Shown: positions 21,630-29,790 of the stretch, piece by piece
Numbering within the stretch: the first letter of the stretch is position 1
Layout: each line of letters opens with the position of its first letter
From: Lachnospiraceae bacterium
GTDB taxonomy: Bacteria > Bacillota > Clostridia > Lachnospirales > Lachnospiraceae
DNA: 64,000 bases
Assembly: GCA_017450065.1 (NCBI GenBank)
Contig: JAFSYI010000096.1
Span: 1 to 64,000, forward strand
Direction: 5' to 3'
Notes under the pieces: generated by a model
What the model was told of the DNA's origin: nothing
The model's database searches: none
The model's input: the letters and a program-made list of their open reading frames with translations, nothing else
Made by a program: the position numbers and the translations under genes

Positions 21630-21655
21630 TTATCAGTGCTTCCATGCACTGATAA
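21630..21655 (-). promoter_or_regulatory. Perfect 10-bp hairpin in the adhesin leader
   Basis: TTATCAGTGC (21630-21639) and GCACTGATAA (21646-21655) form a perfect inverted repeat with a 6-base loop. Neither side is followed by a U-tract, so it is not a normal terminator. It could be an operator or an element of a structured RNA leader. Confidence 0.45.
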
Positions 21656-21784
21656 GAGGCAAAATCCGCCCCTTAACAATAAAGACTTTATGCCTTGTCC
21701 AAACGGGTCAAATTCGCCGGAAGTAAAAAGACTCCTTTTAGTATTTCGTCAGTTTAAACAAATAATTTAGATGTTTTTTGGATA

Positions 21785-21820
21785 TAAATTTAAAGACCGG
21801 AATGATACCGGTCTTTAGTG
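21785..21820 (-). terminator. Rho-independent terminator after scpB
   Basis: TAAAGACCGG (21791-21800) and CCGGTCTTTA (21808-21817) make a perfect 10-bp stem with a 7-base loop about 65 bases after the scpB stop. On the minus strand it is preceded by AAAACAC and followed by an A/T-rich tail. It ends the scpA-scpB unit and insulates it from the adhesin gene. Confidence 0.75.
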
Positions 21821-21880
21821 TTTTACATAAAATTTTTTCTGTAAACCAATTGATAATATATGATGTTAAAATGTGACGTT

Positions 21881-22630
21881 TCAGATATCAAGCTTCAGCG
21901 ATACCTCTTCCGCGGCTTCCTTTTTAAACTCTTCGATCCTGTCGGGACTGACTGTCGGAAGATCATCCAAAGATGTTACATTGAAGCTTCTTAAGAATTC
22001 CTCAGTCGTTCCGAAAAGGAGCGGCCGGCCCGGAGCCTGTAATCTTCCGAGCTCTGTGACCAGTCCGTACTCAATAAGCTTGTTCACCGCATGATCGCAG
22101 CTGACTCCTCTTATCTTCTCTATCTCAAGCTTTGTGACAGGCTGCTTGTAGGCGATGATGGACAGAGTCTCAAGCATTGAATCCGTCAGCGAATATGATT
22201 TGGGAACCTTCGCTATCTTGATAAGATGCTCGTACATGGAAGCCTTGGAACACATCTGAACCGATTCCTCCAGCTCAATGATCGTAAAACCACAGTCGGC
22301 ATTGGAATCATATTCATCCTTAAGCTCGGCAACAAGCTTCTTCGTCTCCTCCGTATCACGGCCCAGAACTCCGGCGAGCTTCTTATACTCAACGGAATTA
22401 CCTACAGAAAACAGTACTGCTCCGATAACTGCCTTCGGGTTATCCACCGGTCTTACCTCATGATCTTCGCCGTCTTTCTCCTCCATAGGGTTTACCGGTT
22501 CTTCGCCGCCTGTTTCCTCTTTATGCGATAACTGTTCTTCACCAGGTATATCAGTCTCTTTAACGTCCTGTATTTTTCCTGTGTTTTCTTCTGTATTTAA
22601 TTGCTTTGTTTCATTTATATTATCTGCCAA
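21881..22630 (-). CDS. scpB: Segregation and condensation protein B
   Basis: ScpB dimerises through winged-helix domains and binds ScpA in the Smc-ScpAB condensin that compacts and segregates the chromosome. The core (about residues 60-235) has the family features: AVIGAVLFSVG near the start, the LSIIAYKQPVTK segment followed by IRGV, and the GRPLLFGTTEEFL motif. The protein is 249 residues, longer than the usual 180-200, because of an acidic low-complexity N-terminal extension of about 60 residues. The start is a TTG at 22630 with GGTGGAG about 11 bases upstream; the next in-frame ATG (residue 49) has no good ribosome binding site. It follows scpA with an 80-base gap in the same transcription unit and ends at a terminator. 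Smc is encoded separately at 46071-49631. Confidence 0.93.
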   Translation of the reverse strand: MADNINETKQLNTEENTGKIQDVKETDIPGEEQLSHKEETGGEEPVNPMEEKDGEDHEVRPVDNPKAVIGAVLFSVGNSVEYKKLAGVLGRDTEETKKLVAELKDEYDSNADCGFTIIELEESVQMCSKASMYEHLIKIAKVPKSYSLTDSMLETLSIIAYKQPVTKLEIEKIRGVSCDHAVNKLIEYGLVTELGRLQAPGRPLLFGTTEEFLRSFNVTSLDDLPTVSPDRIEEFKKEAAEEVSLKLDI

Positions 22631-22710
22631 ACCCTGCTATACTCCACCGGTGTTCTGTATATGGTAATTCATACTAAACTGTGATCTTCCGGAATCTATG
22701 GTTCCGGCTT

Positions 22711-23460
22711 TTATGCTGCCATCTTTGATGTGATCACAATATCGTCAAACAGCGCTTCCTGAACAATAACGATCTGTCCAGTCTTCATCATCTCAAGTAT
22801 AACAAGAAAAGTCACTACCATATCCATCTTGGAACCCTGTTTCTGGAGCAGATCCCTGAAGCCGAATTTTCTGTGTCTCCTGATATACTCCTCCACGTAG
22901 GCGGTCTTTTCTTCAAGGCTGACTTCATCCTTCTCTATTTTACCGAACTTGCTTCTTATGGGATCTATCTTCTCAACCTGACGCCTCATCATGGATTTAA
23001 ATATCTGATTAAGCTTCGCAAGATCCATATCACCGATAAGCTGCGCATAATCTATAGGCTGCTCGTAATCCTCTATTTCTCTGGGCATGGTAGGCTTCTT
23101 AAAGAGAGTCCTGCCGGCATCCATATGCATGTCCTTAAGCTCGTAGGACATGTATTTATACATCTTATATTCAATAAGCTTCTCAACCAGTTCTGCTCTC
23201 GGATCTTCTTCCTCGCCATCCTCATTAACTTCCTTGGGAAGCAGCATCCTGCACTTTATATCAAGAAGCGTGGCAGCCATTACAAGGAACTCGCTCATAA
23301 CGTCAAGATCCTCTCTCTGCATCTGTTTAATATAATCCAGATACTGGTCCGTAATAAGAACTATCGGTATATCATAAATATCCACCTTATTCTTTTCAAT
23401 AAGATGAAGCAAAAGATCCAACGGTCCTTCGAATACCTGCAGTTTTACAGTTAAGCTCAT
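22711..23460 (-). CDS. scpA: Segregation and condensation protein A
   Basis: ScpA is the kleisin that bridges the Smc head domains and carries the ScpB dimer. The N-terminus shows the family signature VFEGPLDLLLHLIEK with the conserved ITDQYLDYI segment; the C-terminal half (about 165-249) forms the predicted winged helix that contacts the Smc head, with VTFLVILEMMKTGQIVIVQE. Length 249 matches the family. The ATG at 23460 follows AGGAG with an 11-base spacer. A promoter-like TAAACA-17-TATAAT pair lies about 45 bases upstream, so scpA-scpB probably form a two-gene unit. Confidence 0.95.
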   Translation of the reverse strand: MSLTVKLQVFEGPLDLLLHLIEKNKVDIYDIPIVLITDQYLDYIKQMQREDLDVMSEFLVMAATLLDIKCRMLLPKEVNEDGEEEDPRAELVEKLIEYKMYKYMSYELKDMHMDAGRTLFKKPTMPREIEDYEQPIDYAQLIGDMDLAKLNQIFKSMMRRQVEKIDPIRSKFGKIEKDEVSLEEKTAYVEEYIRRHRKFGFRDLLQKQGSKMDMVVTFLVILEMMKTGQIVIVQEALFDDIVITSKMAA

Positions 23461-23506
23461 AATACCTTAATCTCCTCGTAAACATGTAAGTATTCCCCTT
23501 ATTCTT

Positions 23507-23535
23507 ATTATATTCTCCCTTTATTTCCGTGTTTA
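23507..23535 (-). promoter_or_regulatory. Putative promoter of scpA-scpB
   Basis: Minus-strand TAAACA (23530-23535) and TATAAT (23507-23512) are separated by 17 bases. The -10 is perfect and the -35 matches 4 of 6 positions. The predicted start lies about 40 bases before the scpA ATG. Confidence 0.55.
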
Positions 23536-23643
23536 TTACCGCAGAACACAGCTTATGTAAAACCATTGCCGCAGCTCATCCACAGTTCATACAGCTATAC
23601 AGCTTAAGCCTCATACACCGCATTCCCTCTTATACGGTGTCCA

Positions 23644-24537
23644 TCAGCCCTGATCGCGGGTTATGTCAACCACAATTATCTCCGCCTTATTGAATATCCT
23701 TATCGGAATCGTATGAGAACCCAGCCCTCTGCTAAGTATCATTGTCGAGCTGTCCTTTTTAAATACCCCCGCGTCATACTTCGGAAACAGCTTAAGCTGC
23801 GGTGATATAAAACCTCCGAACGGAGGTATGTTTACTATCCCCCCGTGCACATGCCCCGAAAGGACATAATCAGGCTTCCATAATGCGTAGGTGTCAAAAT
23901 GCTCCGGGTTATGCGCTATAAGAACAGACACAGCGGATTCATCATTGCTGCCAAGCTTTTTATAAAGATAATCCTCAGGAATCCGGTTGGTCATCAGCTT
24001 CCTGTAATACTCATGCTCCATATCAAGGCCGTACACGTCTATCCCCGCATCTTCCATGCTCACCTTCTCATCACAGAGCATATGCAGTCCGGCCTTTGAA
24101 AGCTCTTCCGTGAGGTGCTCATACATGCCCGGGAAATCTTCCGGATTCCGTCTTATTTTATCCTCATGATTACCTATACCGTAGAATACCGGATATTTTT
24201 CAGCGAGCCTGCCGATAAGCCTTATCGCATTCCCGTCATGATACCTGGGTTCCATACAGGATGTGACCATGTCTCCGGCAAGGAAGACCGCATCCACCCT
24301 TTCCTTCTCTATCGCATCAAGCACCTCTCTGTTATCTTCACCGTAAACACAGTCATGAAGATCCGATATCATCGCGAATCTGAAGGAATCCGTTTTAAGC
24401 TTATTATTTACAAAGCTGTAATGAACAATCCGGAATCCGGTACTTTCTTTATATACAAACAGGACAAGAAGCGCTATAGCAACAATGATCGCAGCAATGA
24501 TCGCGATTTCCTGTCCCGAAGCCATGATAGCCGCCAT
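23644..24537 (-). CDS. Membrane-anchored calcineurin-like metallophosphoesterase (YkuE type)
   Basis: The protein has one N-terminal transmembrane helix (IIAAIIVAIALLVLFVY) followed by a metallophosphoesterase domain with all metal-binding blocks: ISDLHD, AGDMV, GIGNHED, LIAHNPEH and SGHVHGG. YkuE-like enzymes of this group act at the membrane, but the substrate here is unknown. I chose ATG 24537 as the start because AGAGAG lies 7 bases upstream of it. An in-frame ATG eight codons earlier (24561) coincides with the predicted transcription start of an extended -10 promoter and would have no ribosome binding site. It stands alone between the rpsU terminator and scpA; no clear terminator follows, only a weak ACACCG/CGGTGT stem. 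Confidence 0.85.
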   Translation of the reverse strand: MAAIMASGQEIAIIAAIIVAIALLVLFVYKESTGFRIVHYSFVNNKLKTDSFRFAMISDLHDCVYGEDNREVLDAIEKERVDAVFLAGDMVTSCMEPRYHDGNAIRLIGRLAEKYPVFYGIGNHEDKIRRNPEDFPGMYEHLTEELSKAGLHMLCDEKVSMEDAGIDVYGLDMEHEYYRKLMTNRIPEDYLYKKLGSNDESAVSVLIAHNPEHFDTYALWKPDYVLSGHVHGGIVNIPPFGGFISPQLKLFPKYDAGVFKKDSSTMILSRGLGSHTIPIRIFNKAEIIVVDITRDQG

Positions 24538-24566
24538 ATATAGTCTCTCTTTCCACAACATGTTGT

Positions 24567-24595
24567 ATTATAGCACAGCTCACACACAAAATAAA
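24567..24595 (-). promoter_or_regulatory. Extended -10 promoter of the metallophosphoesterase gene
   Basis: Minus-strand TGCTATAAT gives a perfect extended -10 (TATAAT at 24567-24572); TTTATT 17 bases upstream (24590-24595) is a weak -35. Initiation would be near 24560, right at the first possible ATG, which supports the downstream start at 24537. Confidence 0.65.
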
Positions 24596-24606
24596 CCCTT
24601 TTTGCA

Positions 24607-24638
24607 TCAAAAAAATCCTCCGGTTAATACCGGAGGAT
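24607..24638 (-). terminator. Rho-independent terminator after rpsU
   Basis: A perfect 10-bp stem, ATCCTCCGGT with ACCGGAGGAT (24615-24638), a 4-base loop and a run of T residues on the minus strand (24609-24614) lie 15 bases after the rpsU stop. Confidence 0.92.
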
Positions 24639-24653
24639 AAAGTAACATACTTA

Positions 24654-24830
24654 TTAATTGTATTTACGCTTCCTTGCAGCTTCGGATTTCTTCTTCCGCT
24701 TTACGCTAGGCTTCTCGTAATGCTCTCTCTTACGTATTTCCTGCTGGATACCGGCCTTGGCACAGTTCCTCTTGAAACGACGAAGAGCGCTATCTAATGT
24801 TTCATTCTCTTTTACGATCACGTTTGACAT
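24654..24830 (-). CDS. rpsU: 30S ribosomal protein S21
   Basis: This short gene encodes 58 residues starting [19 protein letters not shown] and ending with a very basic tail ([15 protein letters not shown]), which is the S21 signature including the FKRNC segment. S21 joins the small subunit platform and helps base-pairing between the Shine-Dalgarno and anti-Shine-Dalgarno sequences. The ATG at 24830 follows GGGAGGG by 8 bases. It is monocistronic: it has its own strong promoter at 24933-24961, a leader of about 95 bases with competing hairpins, and a strong terminator directly after the stop. The regulated leader is the unusual part. Confidence 0.96.
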   Translation of the reverse strand: MSNVIVKENETLDSALRRFKRNCAKAGIQQEIRKREHYEKPSVKRKKKSEAARKRKYN

Positions 24831-24852
24831 ACTTCCAACCCTCCCCTCGTTT

Positions 24853-24918
24853 AAAAATTTGGGTATCTGCCGATACCCCTGTGCATCTAACGACTGTAGG
24901 GTATAGCCCGCCGGGGCT
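24853..24918 (-). promoter_or_regulatory. Attenuator-like leader RNA of rpsU
   Basis: Between promoter and gene the transcript can form hairpin A (AGCCC/GGGCT, 24905-24918) and hairpin B (GGGTATC/GATACCC, 24861-24878). Hairpin B is followed by AAATTTTT, so it looks like an intrinsic terminator. An upstream CTATACCC (24899-24906) can pair instead with the GGGGTATC arm of hairpin B (24872-24879), which would dismantle it. Two exclusive folds before a ribosomal-protein gene suggest attenuation, perhaps autoregulation; this is inference from pairing by eye. Confidence 0.5.
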
Positions 24919-24932
24919 CTGCACTGAGAACA

Positions 24933-24961
24933 ATTATATACACAGACAGTCCATTAGTCAA
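24933..24961 (-). promoter_or_regulatory. Strong promoter of rpsU
   Basis: Minus-strand TTGACT (24956-24961), a 17-base spacer and a perfect TATAAT (24933-24938) sit just after the alaS stop codon at 24969. The predicted start near 24926 leaves a leader of about 95 bases before rpsU. Confidence 0.88.
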
Positions 24962-24968
24962 CAATTTT

Positions 24969-27629
24969 TTATGAAATCTGCCCTTCCAGCACCTTAAGAG
25001 CTTCCGCAAGCGCAGCATCTATTCCCGCCGGATTCTTTCCGCCGGCCTGAGCCATGTTGGGACGTCCGCCGCCGCCACCGCCGACAAGCGAAGCAACTCC
25101 TTTTATAAGATTCCCTGCATGTGCACCTTTACCCATGGCACCGTCCGTAGCCATCGCTACCAGATTAACCTTACCGTCCCTGTCTGATGCGAGCAGTATC
25201 ACTCCGTCTCCGATTTTTTCCTTTAGCCGGTCTCCCAGATCTCTCAGTCCGTTCATATCCACTCCCGGAACACTCGTGGCAAGCAGCTTAACCCCCTTAA
25301 CCTCTGTGACCTTATCCATCACATCTCCGACAGCTTCTCTTGCCGCCTTACTCTTTAACGATTCAAGTTCCGAGCTTAAGCTCTTCATTTCCGCATTCAT
25401 CTTATGGAGCCTGTCGGACAGAGTAGCCGGGGTGGCCTTTACGGCCGCAGCTGCCTCTTTGAATTCATTTTCAAGCTTCTTGTAATACTTCGTTACGTTA
25501 GTTCCGGTAATACCTTCCACCCTTCTTACACCGGCTGCGATACCACTCTCGGACATGATCTTGAAACAGTGGATCTTTCCTGTTGAAGAAACATGGGTTC
25601 CACCGCACAGCTCCCTGGAAAAATCACCCATATTAACAACCCTTACAACATCTCCGTATTTCTCGCCGAACAGAGCCATCGCACCCGACCTCTTGGCATC
25701 CTCAATAGACATTATGTCGGTTACCACGGGAAGATCTTCCATTATCTTTTCATTAACTATATCTTCAACCCTTTCAAGCTCTTCTTCGGTAAGAGCACGT
25801 CCGAATGAAAAGTCAAATCTTGTTCTCTCACCATCCTGATACGAACCCTGCTGCTTAACCTCATCGCCCAGTACTGTCTGTAATGACTTCTGAAGAAGAT
25901 GTGTTGCGGAATGATTCATACAGGTAAAGGTCCTGTTGGTTACATCTACTGAAAGCTCCACATCGTCACCCACATTAAAAGTCCCGCTTTCAACCGTACC
26001 GGCATGACCTGTTCTGCCTCCGGGAAGCTTAACCGTATCCTTAACCCTGAACACCGCCCCTCCGGTCAGACTCTTTATTACTCCGAAATCCCCCTTCTGA
26101 CCACCCATGGTGGCATAGAAAGGTGTTTTATCCGTTACTATTATGCACTCGCTGCCTTGCCCTGCCGAATTTATAAGCGAATCCGTTCCTATGGCAACTA
26201 TCTTTCCTTTATCGGTCATCGTTTCGTAGCCGCTGAACTTTGTCGTTACGGAGTCTTCAATGCCGTCAAATGCGCTGAAATCCGCGGAGCCCGAACTCAA
26301 GGCAAAGGATGCTCCCTCTCTTGCCTTCTTCTTCTGCTCATCCATTGCCTTTGCGAAGCCCTCTTCATCTACGGTAATCCCCTTCTCATCCGCCATCTCT
26401 GTTGTAAGCTCAAGAGGAAATCCGAAGGTGTCATATAAATAGAAGGCATCCTTACCCGATATCTCTTTTCTACCTGCTTTAACAGCGGTATCAAGGATTT
26501 TGACGAATTCCTTCATTCCGTTTTCAAGCGTAGCCGTGAAGCGGTCTATCTCCTTCTTAAGTTCGCTCAGAACAAAAGCTCTGTTTGCAGTAAGATTTTC
26601 ATATGAGTCGGAGTACACCTCATCAATATATATCTTTGCAATGTCAAGAAGATGATCTACCGTAAGACCGAGTATCCTTCCGTGACGGACGGCACGTCTT
26701 ATAAGTCTCCTTAATACATATCCTGCTCCTCCGTTCGAAGGAGTCAGCCTTGCCTCGTCTCCTATTAGCATAACGGATGTTCTCATATGATCTGCAAGCA
26801 CACGCATTGAACGCGTCCTGTCATTTTCATCATCATACTTAAAGCCTGAGGTCTTTTCTATAAATGAGATCACCGATGAAAACAGATCTGTCTTGTACAC
26901 ATCCTTCGTTCCGTTAAGGAAGGCAAGGTTTCTCTCAAGCCCCCAGCCCGTATCCACGTTCTTCTTTGCAAGAGGTGTAAGATGTCCGTCTTTATGCTTT
27001 TCATACTGCATGAATACATCATTTCCAAGTTCCGTGTATTTGCCGCATGAGCAGCCGGGTCCGCAGTCCGGTCCGCAGTCCGGTACATCGGCTATATAGA
27101 ACATCTCGGAATCGGGTCCGCAGGGGCCGTATTCCAGTCCCCACCAGTTATCCTCTGCCGGAAGATAATAGATGTTTTCAGCCTTAAATCCCGAATTGAT
27201 ACGGCACTGAGCACCTTCTTCATCACGCGGGGCATTCTCATCACCCGCAAAAACGGTAGCCGCAAGATGATCTCTGTCGAATCCGAACACCTGCGTCAGA
27301 AGCTCATAACTCCACTTACATCTCTCCTCCTTGAAGTAATCCCCAAGGCTCCAGCTTCCCATCATTTCAAAAAATGTCACATGTGATTTATCTCCGACCG
27401 AATCTATGTCGTTGGTACGGACACAGCCCTGGACATTACAGAGCCTCACCCCCATCGGATGCTTCTGCCCCAGCAGATACGGCATGAGCGGCTGCATACC
27501 GGCAACATTAAACATAACGCCTGTTGAGCCATCCGACACAAGCGATACCGCTCCGACATCAACATGTCCTCTTTCCTTATAGAATTCCTTCCATGTATTT
27601 CTCAGTTCCTTAGACGTATACTGTTTCAT
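24969..27629 (-). CDS. alaS: Alanyl-tRNA synthetase
   Basis: AlaRS charges tRNA(Ala) with alanine and edits mischarged Ser/Gly. The N-terminal class II catalytic core includes the motif-2 region (VTFFEMMGSWSLGDYFK) and GGAGYVLRRLIRRAVRHGR. The editing domain carries the HxxxH pair (NHSATHLLQ) and the CGGTHV zinc site; the C-terminal Ala domain ends in a Gly-rich stretch (VGGGGGGRP). At 886 residues it is of normal length. Unlike the common SSSLVP/DPTLLF type, the N-terminus reads SLVSDGSTGVMF, and around residues 175-195 there is a Cys-rich loop (CGPDCGPGCSC) that could bind metal. The ATG at 27629 follows TAGGAG. I see no T-box in the 185-base upstream region, although T-boxes are common for this gene in Firmicutes. 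Confidence 0.95.
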   Translation of the reverse strand: MKQYTSKELRNTWKEFYKERGHVDVGAVSLVSDGSTGVMFNVAGMQPLMPYLLGQKHPMGVRLCNVQGCVRTNDIDSVGDKSHVTFFEMMGSWSLGDYFKEERCKWSYELLTQVFGFDRDHLAATVFAGDENAPRDEEGAQCRINSGFKAENIYYLPAEDNWWGLEYGPCGPDSEMFYIADVPDCGPDCGPGCSCGKYTELGNDVFMQYEKHKDGHLTPLAKKNVDTGWGLERNLAFLNGTKDVYKTDLFSSVISFIEKTSGFKYDDENDRTRSMRVLADHMRTSVMLIGDEARLTPSNGGAGYVLRRLIRRAVRHGRILGLTVDHLLDIAKIYIDEVYSDSYENLTANRAFVLSELKKEIDRFTATLENGMKEFVKILDTAVKAGRKEISGKDAFYLYDTFGFPLELTTEMADEKGITVDEEGFAKAMDEQKKKAREGASFALSSGSADFSAFDGIEDSVTTKFSGYETMTDKGKIVAIGTDSLINSAGQGSECIIVTDKTPFYATMGGQKGDFGVIKSLTGGAVFRVKDTVKLPGGRTGHAGTVESGTFNVGDDVELSVDVTNRTFTCMNHSATHLLQKSLQTVLGDEVKQQGSYQDGERTRFDFSFGRALTEEELERVEDIVNEKIMEDLPVVTDIMSIEDAKRSGAMALFGEKYGDVVRVVNMGDFSRELCGGTHVSSTGKIHCFKIMSESGIAAGVRRVEGITGTNVTKYYKKLENEFKEAAAAVKATPATLSDRLHKMNAEMKSLSSELESLKSKAAREAVGDVMDKVTEVKGVKLLATSVPGVDMNGLRDLGDRLKEKIGDGVILLASDRDGKVNLVAMATDGAMGKGAHAGNLIKGVASLVGGGGGGRPNMAQAGGKNPAGIDAALAEALKVLEGQIS

Positions 27630-27733
27630 CTCGGCAAATATCTCCTAACCTTTTCTTCTTTTTTCCTGTACATATGCTTCATATATACATTCCGTAAATA
27701 CACTTTGTAAGTACTCCCCTGACACATCCGCAA

Positions 27734-27761
27734 AGCATAACGCATGTAATTATTCACTCAA
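27734..27761 (-). promoter_or_regulatory. Possible promoter of alaS
   Basis: Minus-strand TTGAGT (27756-27761) and TATGCT (27734-27739) are 16 bases apart, each matching 4 of 6 consensus positions. This would give a leader of about 100 bases before alaS. Confidence 0.35.
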
Positions 27762-27814
27762 ACTCTGTTTTTTACATATTTACCTGTTGATACATGCCCG
27801 TGTGCATCAGCTTA

Positions 27815-28825
27815 TTATAACAGATGCACTCCTCTGCTCTCTGCCTCCTCGACTATGCCATCCGGCCATACGGAGCTCTGTACCTCTCCTATATGGGCTC
27901 TCCTCATAAAGAACATGCATATCCTCGACTGTCCGATACCGCCGCCTATTGTATAAGGAAGCTCCTTATCAAGGATCGCTTTCTGGAACGGAAGCTTCGC
28001 TCTCTCCGGGCATCCCGCCTTTTCCAGCTGCGACAGAAGTGAATCCTCATCCACTCTTATTCCCATACTGGATATCTCAAAGGCTCTGTCAAGTACGGGA
28101 TAATATGCAATGATATCTCCGTTAAGCTCCCAGTCATCATAGTCCGGAGCACGGCCGTCATGCTTCTCACCCGACTTAAGCTTATCGCCTATCTTCATTA
28201 AGAATATCGCCTTGTATTCTTTCGCCGCAAGATCTTCTCTCTCTTTGGCGGTCTTATCCGGCCACCTGTCCTCAAGCTCCTGGGTGGTTATAAATGTGAT
28301 CTCATCGGGAAGTATTCTTGTGATCTCAGGATGTCTTGAATTCATAAACACTTCCGTATTTTTTATTGCTTCGTATACCTTGCATACTATCGATCTTAAT
28401 GTATCCTCATTACGTTCGTCCTTATTTATTATCCGCTCCCAGTCCCACTGGTCAACATACAGTGAATGAAGGTTATCCGTATCCTCATCACGTCTTATCG
28501 CCGTCATGTCGGTATACAGTCCCTCACCATGGGCAAAACCGTACTTCTTAAGCGCCATCCTCTTCCACTTTGCAAGGGAATGGACGATCTCCACCTCTTT
28601 ATCTCCCTGCTCTCTTATACCGAACTTAACAGGACGCTCCACTCCGTTTAAGTTATCGTTAAGACCCGATTCCGGCCACACGAACAGAGGTGCCGAAACA
28701 CGCGTAAGATTAAGCTCCTTTGCCAGAGCCCTCTCGAAATAGTCCTTTACTTCCTTTATAAGTATCTCTGTTTCCTTGATAGTCTGCGGACTCTTATAGC
28801 CCTCGGGAATGTATAACCTTTCCAT
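27815..28825 (-). CDS. asnA: Aspartate--ammonia ligase (asparagine synthetase A)
   Basis: AsnA makes asparagine from aspartate, ammonia and ATP; it is a cytosolic class II aminoacyl-tRNA-synthetase-like enzyme. The 336-residue length is normal, and family motifs are visible: [59 protein letters not shown] and, at the end, [14 protein letters not shown]. The ATG at 28825 follows GAGGAG. A TTGCCA-17-TAAAAT promoter lies about 55 bases upstream, so it is probably transcribed alone. A GTGCATC/GATGCAC inverted repeat spans the stop codon but has no T-run. Confidence 0.96.
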   Translation of the reverse strand: MERLYIPEGYKSPQTIKETEILIKEVKDYFERALAKELNLTRVSAPLFVWPESGLNDNLNGVERPVKFGIREQGDKEVEIVHSLAKWKRMALKKYGFAHGEGLYTDMTAIRRDEDTDNLHSLYVDQWDWERIINKDERNEDTLRSIVCKVYEAIKNTEVFMNSRHPEITRILPDEITFITTQELEDRWPDKTAKEREDLAAKEYKAIFLMKIGDKLKSGEKHDGRAPDYDDWELNGDIIAYYPVLDRAFEISSMGIRVDEDSLLSQLEKAGCPERAKLPFQKAILDKELPYTIGGGIGQSRICMFFMRRAHIGEVQSSVWPDGIVEEAESRGVHLL

Positions 28826-28880
28826 AATATCTGCTCCTCATTTAATATGTCAGCCGGTCTTTCTTAAATACAACAATCCT

Positions 28881-28909
28881 ATTTTACCCTTGCTTAACCC
28901 CAATGGCAA
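28881..28909 (-). promoter_or_regulatory. Promoter of asnA
   Basis: Minus-strand TTGCCA (28904-28909), 17 bases, TAAAAT (28881-28886). It lies in the gap between the YgjP-like gene and asnA, and the predicted start is about 50 bases before the ATG. Confidence 0.65.
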
Positions 28910-28976
28910 GTATTACTTGATGCTTTCACCAAAAGATGTTGAATTACTTCCGGCTTCAAAGGCAGTCATACCCGGA

Positions 28977-29525
28977 TCATCTCATCAGATACAGGCTTCC
29001 TTCTTCCTTAAGCCACTTTCTGCACTGCCTGTAATCGGGGATCACCGAACCCACGAGTTCCCAGAAACGTTTCGAATGATTCATTTCCTTTCTGTGGCAC
29101 AGTTCATGAACAACCACATAGTCCTGTATATGCTCAGGTGCCTTCATTAACATACAGTTGAAATTAAGATTACCTTTGGAGGAACAGCTCCCCCACAGTG
29201 TCTTCTGATTACGGATGGTAATATTTCCGTAGGTTACGCCAAGAATCCCTGCATAATGCTTTACCTTGACAGGTATAACCCTAAGTGCCTCTTCCGAAAG
29301 ATCACGAAGCTCCCATCTTCCGACCGGCTCCACGGCCTCAGCCTTCTCCATTCGTTTCTTAACGATCTCCACATGCTTGTTTATCCAGCCTTCCTTCTCG
29401 CTCAGGAATCGTTCTATCTCATATTTTGGCGCACGCATGGGACTCCTGACCACCACCTGCGCTTTCTCGTCTATCTCTATCGATATTGTCTTTCTTCTGC
29501 TTCTTATCAACGTATAATCCATCAC
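28977..29525 (-). CDS. YgjP-like zinc metallopeptidase domain protein (DUF45)
   Basis: The 182-residue protein matches the YgjP/WSS1-like metallopeptidase family: an N-terminal IRSRRKTISIEI strand pair, the QKTLWGSCSSKGNLNFN block and a C-terminal zinc site HELCH with H140, E141, H144 and probably H150. Such proteins are predicted intracellular metalloproteases; their substrates are not known. The start is either GTG 29525 (8 bases after GAGG) or ATG 29522. The ATG overlaps the stop of the upstream DUF6472 gene in the arrangement TGATG, so the two genes are translationally coupled. Confidence 0.88.
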   Translation of the reverse strand: MMDYTLIRSRRKTISIEIDEKAQVVVRSPMRAPKYEIERFLSEKEGWINKHVEIVKKRMEKAEAVEPVGRWELRDLSEEALRVIPVKVKHYAGILGVTYGNITIRNQKTLWGSCSSKGNLNFNCMLMKAPEHIQDYVVVHELCHRKEMNHSKRFWELVGSVIPDYRQCRKWLKEEGSLYLMR

Positions 29526-29698
29526 ATCTGGTGCCTCACAACCTTATATTCATCCCCGTTCGTATAATACGGGCAGCCCTTGAAGTCACGCTCCATAAGT
29601 CTCGCATAATCATCTTCGTCTATATCCATATCACAGATGTAATCATCATATTCTTCATCATAAAAGTAATACGCACAGGTATCACAGCTTCCGTTCAT
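29522..29698 (-). CDS. DUF6472 family small four-cysteine protein
   Basis: A 58-residue acidic protein starting MNGSCDTCAYYFYDEEYDD, with cysteines at 5, 8, 22 and 42 that could bind one metal ion, and the family-like ending GDEYKVVRHQM. Its function is unknown. The start at 29698 is set by a textbook GGAGG 7 bases upstream; reading the frame further upstream adds 18 unlikely residues. It overlaps the YgjP-like gene (TGATG), which suggests a linked role. The ABC exporter genes end 92 bases upstream. Confidence 0.8.
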   Translation of the reverse strand: MNGSCDTCAYYFYDEEYDDYICDMDIDEDDYARLMERDFKGCPYYTNGDEYKVVRHQM

Positions 29699-29790
29699 TT
29701 CCGATCCTCCAATCTCAGCATAAGGGATATCACTTTCCCGGGACGGTTCCACTAAAATTCAAGGCTGACATCGTTAAAAAGTTCAAGGCG

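Larger units (their letters stand above)
21482..21880 (-). other. Intergenic leader region upstream of the giant adhesin
   Basis: About 400 bases without a gene separate scpB from the adhesin. It is AT-rich and carries, in the adhesin direction, the scpB terminator (21791-21817), a perfect 10-bp hairpin (21630-21655), a small AAGAG/CTCTT hairpin near 21585-21605 and a compound hairpin just before the ribosome binding site (21503-21538). I could not pick out a convincing -35/-10 pair for the adhesin; TTGACC at 21706-21711 has no well-spaced -10. The dense structure suggests a long regulated 5' leader, but I match it to no known riboswitch. Confidence 0.5.

Noticed and set aside
21482-21880. 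A c-di-GMP riboswitch in the adhesin leader.
   Set aside because: I looked for the class I and class II conserved cores and could not find them; the hairpins alone are not enough.
27630-27814. T-box leader upstream of alaS.
   Set aside because: No T-box core sequence or specifier-like stem is visible in the 185 bases.
27802-27829. GTGCATC/GATGCAC inverted repeat at the end of asnA as a terminator.
   Set aside because: The loop is long and no T-run follows, so it is not a convincing intrinsic terminator.
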